A program made the translations under genes and the position numbers. Shown in pieces: positions 60,213-64,000 of a DNA stretch of 64,000 nucleotides (the stretch's first letter is position 1; each line of letters starts with the position of its first letter). The notes under the pieces are model-generated. The model had not been told where the DNA came from. It searched no databases and saw only the letters and a list, made by a program, of their open reading frames with translations. The DNA is from Streptacidiphilus sp041262525 (GTDB lineage Bacteria; Actinomycetota; Actinomycetes; Streptomycetales; Streptomycetaceae): assembly GCF_041262525.1 (NCBI RefSeq), contig NZ_JBGCCK010000007.1, positions 266,810 to 330,809 of the forward strand, written 5' to 3'.

Positions 60213-60243
60213 TCTGCGAGAAGTTGAGTCCCGCTCTGCGAGA
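60213..60243. promoter_or_regulatory. Direct repeats in the methyltransferase-EamA intergenic region
   Basis: TCTGCGAGA occurs at 60213-60221 and 60235-60243 (22 bp apart, two helical turns) within longer CGTTCTGCGAGAAG and CGCTCTGCGAGACG. They may bind a regulator that controls both divergent genes. Confidence 0.4.
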
Positions 60244-60321
60244 CGCCCTCGTCCTTCGCCTGGCGGTGGAGCGCCCCGGTACGCAAGGATCGTTGTACAG
60301 GCCCATGAGAGAGGGACGCCC

Positions 60322-61314
60322 ATGACGCGTAACGCGGCCCCCGCCACGACCAGCAGCTCCACCCGGGGCGCCCCGGCCGCGACACCCGCCAGCCGTCCGC
60401 AGACCGTGCTGTGGACCGCGCTCGCCATCGTCTACGTCGTCTGGGGTTCGACCTACCTCGCCATCCGCGTCGTGGTCGAGACCATGCCCCCGTTCCTGTC
60501 GGCGGCCATCCGTTTCCTCACCGCCGGCCTGCTGCTCGTCGGGATCGTGGCCTGGCGCTTCGGCCCCGCCGCCCTGCGGATCGACAGGCGGCGACTGGCC
60601 TCCGCCGTCCTGGTCGGCCTGCTGCTCCTGCTCGGCGGCAACGGCCTCGTCGTCCTCGCCGAGACCCGGATCCCGTCCGGCCTGGCCGCGCTGCTGGTCG
60701 CCAGCGTCCCGCTCTGGGTGATCGTGCTGCGCTCGCTCTTCGGCGACCGCCCCAGGGCTGCGACCTTCGCGGGAGTGCTGCTCGGCTTCAGCGGCCTCGT
60801 GGTACTCACGCTGCCCGGCAGCTCGGGAACGGTCCGGCTGGCCGGCATCGTCGCCGTGCTCGCGGCGGCGCTGCTCTGGTCGATCGGCTCCTTCCTCTCC
60901 TCCCGCCTGCCGATGCCCGCCAACCCCTTCACCGCGAGCGCCTACGAGATGCTCGCGGGCGGCCTCGGCGACCTCGGCCTCGGCCTGGTCCGCGGCGAGC
61001 ACCTGCACCTGGGCGCGGTGAGCACCAACTCCTGGCTGGCCCTGGCCTACCTCGTCGTCTTCGGCTCGCTCGTCGCCTTCAGCGCCTTCGCCTGGCTGCT
61101 GCAGAACGCCCCGCTGTCCCTCGTCGCCACCTACGCGTACGTGAACCCGGTTGTCGCGGTGGGCCTGGGCTGGCTGATCCTGTCCGAGGCCGTCACCTGG
61201 CCCATCGCGCTCGGCGGCGCCGTCGTCGTCGCGGGCGTCTTCGTCGTCGTCAACACGGAGTCGGCAGCGAAGCGGGCCCACGTCCCGAAGGACGAGGGCC
61301 CGGTCACGCAGTAG
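60322..61314 (+). CDS. EamA/DMT-family transporter
   Basis: The 330-residue membrane protein has a short Ala/Ser/Thr-rich N-terminus and ten hydrophobic helices in two EamA repeats: LWTALAIVYVVWGSTYLAIRVVVETMPPFLSAAIRFLTAGLLL, GLAALLVASVPLWVIVL, then a second half from IVAVLAAALLWSIGSFLSSRL to VATYAYVNPVVAVGLGWLILSEAVTWPIALGGAVVVAGVFVVV. Transports small metabolites such as amino acids; the substrate is unknown. Convergent with ptsI, 8 bp apart. Confidence 0.92.
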   Translation: MTRNAAPATTSSSTRGAPAATPASRPQTVLWTALAIVYVVWGSTYLAIRVVVETMPPFLSAAIRFLTAGLLLVGIVAWRFGPAALRIDRRRLASAVLVGLLLLLGGNGLVVLAETRIPSGLAALLVASVPLWVIVLRSLFGDRPRAATFAGVLLGFSGLVVLTLPGSSGTVRLAGIVAVLAAALLWSIGSFLSSRLPMPANPFTASAYEMLAGGLGDLGLGLVRGEHLHLGAVSTNSWLALAYLVVFGSLVAFSAFAWLLQNAPLSLVATYAYVNPVVAVGLGWLILSEAVTWPIALGGAVVVAGVFVVVNTESAAKRAHVPKDEGPVTQ

Positions 61315-61322
61315 CACGGGCG

Positions 61323-62993
61323 TCACTCCCCGGACAGCACCTGGCTCGCCGCGGCCCGCGCGTCCGCGGCGCTGTCAGTCGCGCGGGCGGCAGCCGCCGC
61401 ACGCTCGCACTGGGCAAGGGTGACCTTGGACAGCTTCGACCGCACATACGGGATCGACGCCGCACCCATCGAAAGGCTGGTCACGCCGAGTCCGGTCAGC
61501 ACGCAGGCCAATACCGGGTCGGATGCCGCCTCGCCGCAGACGCCGCAGCTCTTGCCGGTCGCCCTGGCGGCCTCGGCGGACATCGCGATCAGGTCCAGCA
61601 GCGCCGGCTGCCACGGGTCCTGCAGCCGCGCCACCGCGCCGACCTGGCGGTCGGCGGCGAAGGCGTACTGGGCCAGGTCGTTGGTGCCCAGCGAGAGAAA
61701 CTCGACCTCCTGCAGGATCGAGCGGGCCCGCAGCGCGGCGGAGGGGATCTCCACCATCGCGCCGAACTTCGCCTGCAGTCCGGCCTCGCGGCAGGCGTCG
61801 GCGAACGCCTTCGCGTCCTGGCGGTCGGCCACCATCGGTGCCATCACCTCCAGGTGCACCGGCAGCCCCTCGGAGGCGCGCGCCAACGCGCGCAGCTGCG
61901 TACGCAGCACCTCCGGGTGCTCCAGCAGCGAGCGCAGACCGCGCACGCCCAGCGCAGGGTTCGGCTCGTCCGCCGGGGTGAGGAAGTCGAGCGGCTTGTC
62001 CGCCCCCGCGTCCAGCACGCGGACCACAACGCGGCCCTCGGGGAAGGCCTCCAGCACCTTGCGGTACGCCTCGACCTGCGCGTCCTCGGACGGCGCCTTC
62101 TTCGAGTCGTCCAAGAAGAGGAACTCCGTCCGGAAGAGACCCACGCCCTCCGCGCCCATCTCGACCGCCGCCGGGACATCGGCGGGACCGCCGATGTTGG
62201 CCAGCAGCGGGACACGGTGCCCGTCCGAGGTCTGCCCCGGACCGGAGGACGCCGCCAGCGCCGCCTTGCGCTCCGCGGCCTCGCCGCGCAGCCGCTCCTG
62301 CGTCTCCTGAGACGGGTCCACGATGACGGCGCCGGAGCTTCCGTCGACGGCGACGACCACGCCCTCGGCCATCCGGGTGGCACCGGGCATTGCAACCACC
62401 GCCGGCACGCCGAGCGCGCGAGCGAGGATCGCGCTGTGGCTGGTCGGCCCGCCCTCCTCGGTCACGAAGCCGAGCACCAGCGTCGGGTCGAGCAGCGCGG
62501 TGTCGGCCGGGGCGAGGTCCCGGGCGAAGAGCACGTAGGGCTCGTCGCTGTCCGGAACACCCGGCATCGGCACACCCATCAGCCGGGCGACGATCCGGTT
62601 GCGCACGTCGTCCAGGTCGGCGACCCGGCCGGCCAGGTAGTCCCCGGCCGCCGCAAGCAGCGCACGGTAGGCGGCGAACGCGTCGTAGACGGCACGCTCG
62701 GCGCTGCTGCCCACGGCGATCCGACGCTCGACATCCGCCATCAGCTCGGGGTCCTGCGCCATCAGCGCCTGAGCGTCGAGCACGGCCTGCGCCTCGCCGC
62801 CGGCGAGGTTGCCACGCGCCTGAAGATCGGCGGCGACGGCATCGACTGCCTGCCTGGCCCGAGCCTGCTCACGCGGGGCGTCCTCGGTCGGGATCTGCTT
62901 GGCCTCCGGCTCCAGCACCGCGGTGCCCATGTGCCGTACCTGGCCGATCGCCACCCCATGGCTCACGCCCACGCCCTGCAGGGTCTCTGTCAT
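61323..62993 (-). CDS. ptsI: PTS enzyme I
   Basis: The 556-residue protein has the phosphorylated His in GGPTSHSAILARALGVPAVV, the central ANIGGPADVPAAVEMGAEGVGLFRTEFLFLDD and the C-terminal PEP-binding LSLGTNDLAQYAFAADR with GVCGEAASDP. It takes phosphate from PEP and passes it to HPr in the sugar phosphotransferase system. It is 60 bp downstream of crr, in the same direction, and the pair follows a dre site. Confidence 0.95.
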   Translation of the reverse strand: MTETLQGVGVSHGVAIGQVRHMGTAVLEPEAKQIPTEDAPREQARARQAVDAVAADLQARGNLAGGEAQAVLDAQALMAQDPELMADVERRIAVGSSAERAVYDAFAAYRALLAAAGDYLAGRVADLDDVRNRIVARLMGVPMPGVPDSDEPYVLFARDLAPADTALLDPTLVLGFVTEEGGPTSHSAILARALGVPAVVAMPGATRMAEGVVVAVDGSSGAVIVDPSQETQERLRGEAAERKAALAASSGPGQTSDGHRVPLLANIGGPADVPAAVEMGAEGVGLFRTEFLFLDDSKKAPSEDAQVEAYRKVLEAFPEGRVVVRVLDAGADKPLDFLTPADEPNPALGVRGLRSLLEHPEVLRTQLRALARASEGLPVHLEVMAPMVADRQDAKAFADACREAGLQAKFGAMVEIPSAALRARSILQEVEFLSLGTNDLAQYAFAADRQVGAVARLQDPWQPALLDLIAMSAEAARATGKSCGVCGEAASDPVLACVLTGLGVTSLSMGAASIPYVRSKLSKVTLAQCERAAAAARATDSAADARAAASQVLSGE

Positions 62994-63053
62994 GTCACCG
63001 GTCTCCGCTTTGAGTCGCCGTCGAACTTCAGGTCTGTCGCTTGTATCGCTGAA

Positions 63054-63503
63054 CTACCGCCACGTGAAGAGTGCGTCGCCGGCGGCGATCGCCCCGTTGT
63101 CCCGGACGTCCGAGAGCTGCTCGGGCGTGCCCTCGAGGGCGACGATCGGGCAGATGGAGGACTTTCCGGCGGCCTCGACGGCGGTCGGATTCCACTTGAT
63201 CACGGGCTGGCCGCGCTTGACGCTGTCGCCCTTCTCCACCAGCAGTTCGAACCCCTCGCCATTGAGCTGAACGGTGTCGATGCCGAGGTGGGTAAGCACG
63301 CCGTGCCCCTGCTCGTCGAGGACGACGAACGCGTGCGGGTGCATGGACACGACGGTGCCGTCGACCGGAGAGACAGCCTCACCCGGGCCGGGAGCCGGCT
63401 TGATGGCGGTACCAGGTCCGACCATGGCGCCGGAGAAGACGGGGTCGGGAACGTTCGCGAGCCCGATGGCCTCGCCGGCCAGAGGGGACGTCACGGTCGT
63501 CAT
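63054..63503 (-). CDS. crr: PTS glucose-type EIIA component (EIIA-Crr)
   Basis: The 149-residue protein is EIIA of the glucose family: SPLAGEAIGLANVPDPVFSGAMVGPGTAIKP, VVLDEQGHGVLTHLGIDTVQLNGEGFELLVEKGD with the phosphorylated His in LTHLG. In Streptomyces it serves N-acetylglucosamine uptake and carbon control. It is first in the crr-ptsI operon. DasR control is suggested by the dre site at 63640. Confidence 0.95.
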   Translation of the reverse strand: MTTVTSPLAGEAIGLANVPDPVFSGAMVGPGTAIKPAPGPGEAVSPVDGTVVSMHPHAFVVLDEQGHGVLTHLGIDTVQLNGEGFELLVEKGDSVKRGQPVIKWNPTAVEAAGKSSICPIVALEGTPEQLSDVRDNGAIAAGDALFTWR

Positions 63504-63639
63504 GCTTTGAGCCTCCTAGAGGGCGGAACCCGGGACACGCGACTGTGGGGCCGCGCATCGGAGTCAGCCTAAATCATGTCAACTACGGACACTTGGGTAC
63601 GAAGGTCCCGAGATCTGTGTCGCGTAGCGGGGGCGCGGA

Positions 63640-63655
63640 AGAGGTCTAGACCACT
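63640..63655. promoter_or_regulatory. DasR-type dre site upstream of crr
   Basis: AGAGGTCTAGACCACT matches the dre consensus (A-C/G-TGGTCTAGACCA-C/G-T) in nearly all positions, with the core GGTCTAGACC perfect. It lies about 137 bp upstream of crr. In S. coelicolor crr-ptsI is under DasR control through such a site. Confidence 0.8.
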
Positions 63656-63699
63656 GCGCGCGACGGAGACTCTACGTCATTCGGGTGACGTGCGCCGAT

Positions 63700-63728
63700 T
63701 TGCTCGGCCGCAGCGGGGCATGTAACTT
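63700..63728 (+). promoter_or_regulatory. rRNA operon promoter
   Basis: TTGCTC and TAACTT are separated by exactly 17 bp, giving a sigma-70-like promoter about 190 bp upstream of the 16S rRNA. Confidence 0.6.
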
Positions 63729-63921
63729 CTTCCTTGTGCCCGGCGCCGACCGGGACAAAACACGGAAGACGGCGCGGAAAACGCCTCGTTCCTTGAGAAC
63801 TCAACAGCGTGCCAAAAGTCAACGCCAGTTACTTTTGAGAACAGATTTATCAGCGAGGACGCTGTGCGCAGGTCTGCCTATTCCGGCAGGTGCTGCGCCG
63901 CTCTACGCGAATGTAAAGCAT

Positions 63922-64000
63922 TCACGGAGAGTTTGATCCTGGCTCAGGACGAACGCTGGCGGCGTGCTTAACACATGCAAGTCGAACGGTGAAGCCCTTC
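63922..64000 (+). rRNA. 16S ribosomal RNA (5' end, partial)
   Basis: TCACGGAGAGTTTGATCCTG is the mature 5' end of actinobacterial 16S rRNA, followed by GGCTCAGGACGAACGCTGGC and AACACATGCAAGTCGAACGG. Only the first 79 bases are in the window. The bases after AAGTCGAACG (GTGAAGCCCTTC) are of the type seen in Streptacidiphilus and some Streptomyces or Kitasatospora. Confidence 0.98.

Larger units (their letters stand above)
63504..63921. other. Divergent region: crr promoter side and rRNA leader
   Basis: No gene is seen in this 418-bp gap. It holds the dre site, the rRNA promoter at 63700-63728, and the untranslated leader. At about 63790-63815 it has TTGAGAACTCAACAGCGTGC, which fits the antitermination (box A-like) segment of Streptomyces rRNA leaders. 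A TTGACA lies on the minus strand near 63580 and could be the -35 element of crr. Confidence 0.6.

Noticed and set aside
60411..63572. 1053-codon plus-strand open frame across EamA, ptsI and crr
   Set aside because: It spans three well-supported genes in other frames and has no family resemblance.

Overview
The window is high-GC actinobacterial chromosome, and it points to the family Streptomycetaceae. The signs are very GC-rich third codon positions, a DasR-type dre site in front of crr-ptsI, a GylR-type glycerol operon, a DUF397 protein, an NsdA/NsdB-type regulator, many probable leaderless promoters, and a 16S rRNA 5' end (AACGGTGAAGCCCTTC after the AAGTCG landmark) that fits Streptacidiphilus, Kitasatospora or Streptomyces. 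No tRNA gene, CRISPR array, transposase or phage gene was seen.

Left part (1-12.3 kb). This holds stress and redox genes: an MFS exporter cut by the window edge and its divergent LysR regulator, an SDR, and a decayed stretch with two broken genes. A secreted Tat-dependent GH71/99-like glycosidase follows. Next come two pirin genes with a MarR repressor and an OsmC/GNAT operon, a flavin disulfide oxidoreductase, a ketopantoate-reductase-like enzyme and a DUF2332 protein.

12.3-26.8 kb. A divergent fadD / enoyl-CoA hydratase pair is followed by four translationally coupled genes (DUF35, DUF35, Ltp, Ltp). Two sites in the divergent promoter fit the KstR motif. Together this resembles the actinobacterial module that splits C-24-branched (plant) sterol side chains by retro-aldol cleavage. 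Around it lie a DUF397 protein, an acyl-CoA dehydrogenase homologue, a kinase-fold phosphotransferase divergent from an NsdA/B-like regulator, a PAS protein and a HEAT-repeat protein.

26.8-46.4 kb. Two GT4 glycosyltransferases overlap an SGNH hydrolase. A BNR-repeat protein, the 5-oxoprolinase genes pxpABC and an aquaporin follow. A three-gene operon then encodes a kleisin-like, a small KITE-like and a 1563-residue SMC/MukB-like protein, with no nuclease partner. Next are a RelE-like toxin-antitoxin pair, the gluconate genes gntR, gntK and gntP, and a secreted RNase Sa-type ribonuclease.

46.4-64 kb. The glycerol operon glpF-glpK-glpD runs toward lower coordinates, with its IclR regulator (gylR-like) upstream; a shared 21-bp palindrome lies at both promoters. 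Homocysteine methyltransferase and an SDR remnant come next. A second tight operon encodes NrtR, a J-domain/pseudokinase fusion, a VWA protein and an adenylosuccinate-synthetase-like enzyme with an altered aspartate loop. The window closes with acetoacetyl-CoA synthetase, a methyltransferase, an EamA transporter, ptsI and crr, a dre site, and the promoter, leader and first bases of an rRNA operon.

The two systems most worth following up are the NrtR / J-pseudokinase / VWA / PurA-like operon and the nuclease-less SMC operon. The sterol aldolase module is the clearest pathway-level assignment. All functional assignments come from reading motifs and recalled family features, without database searches.
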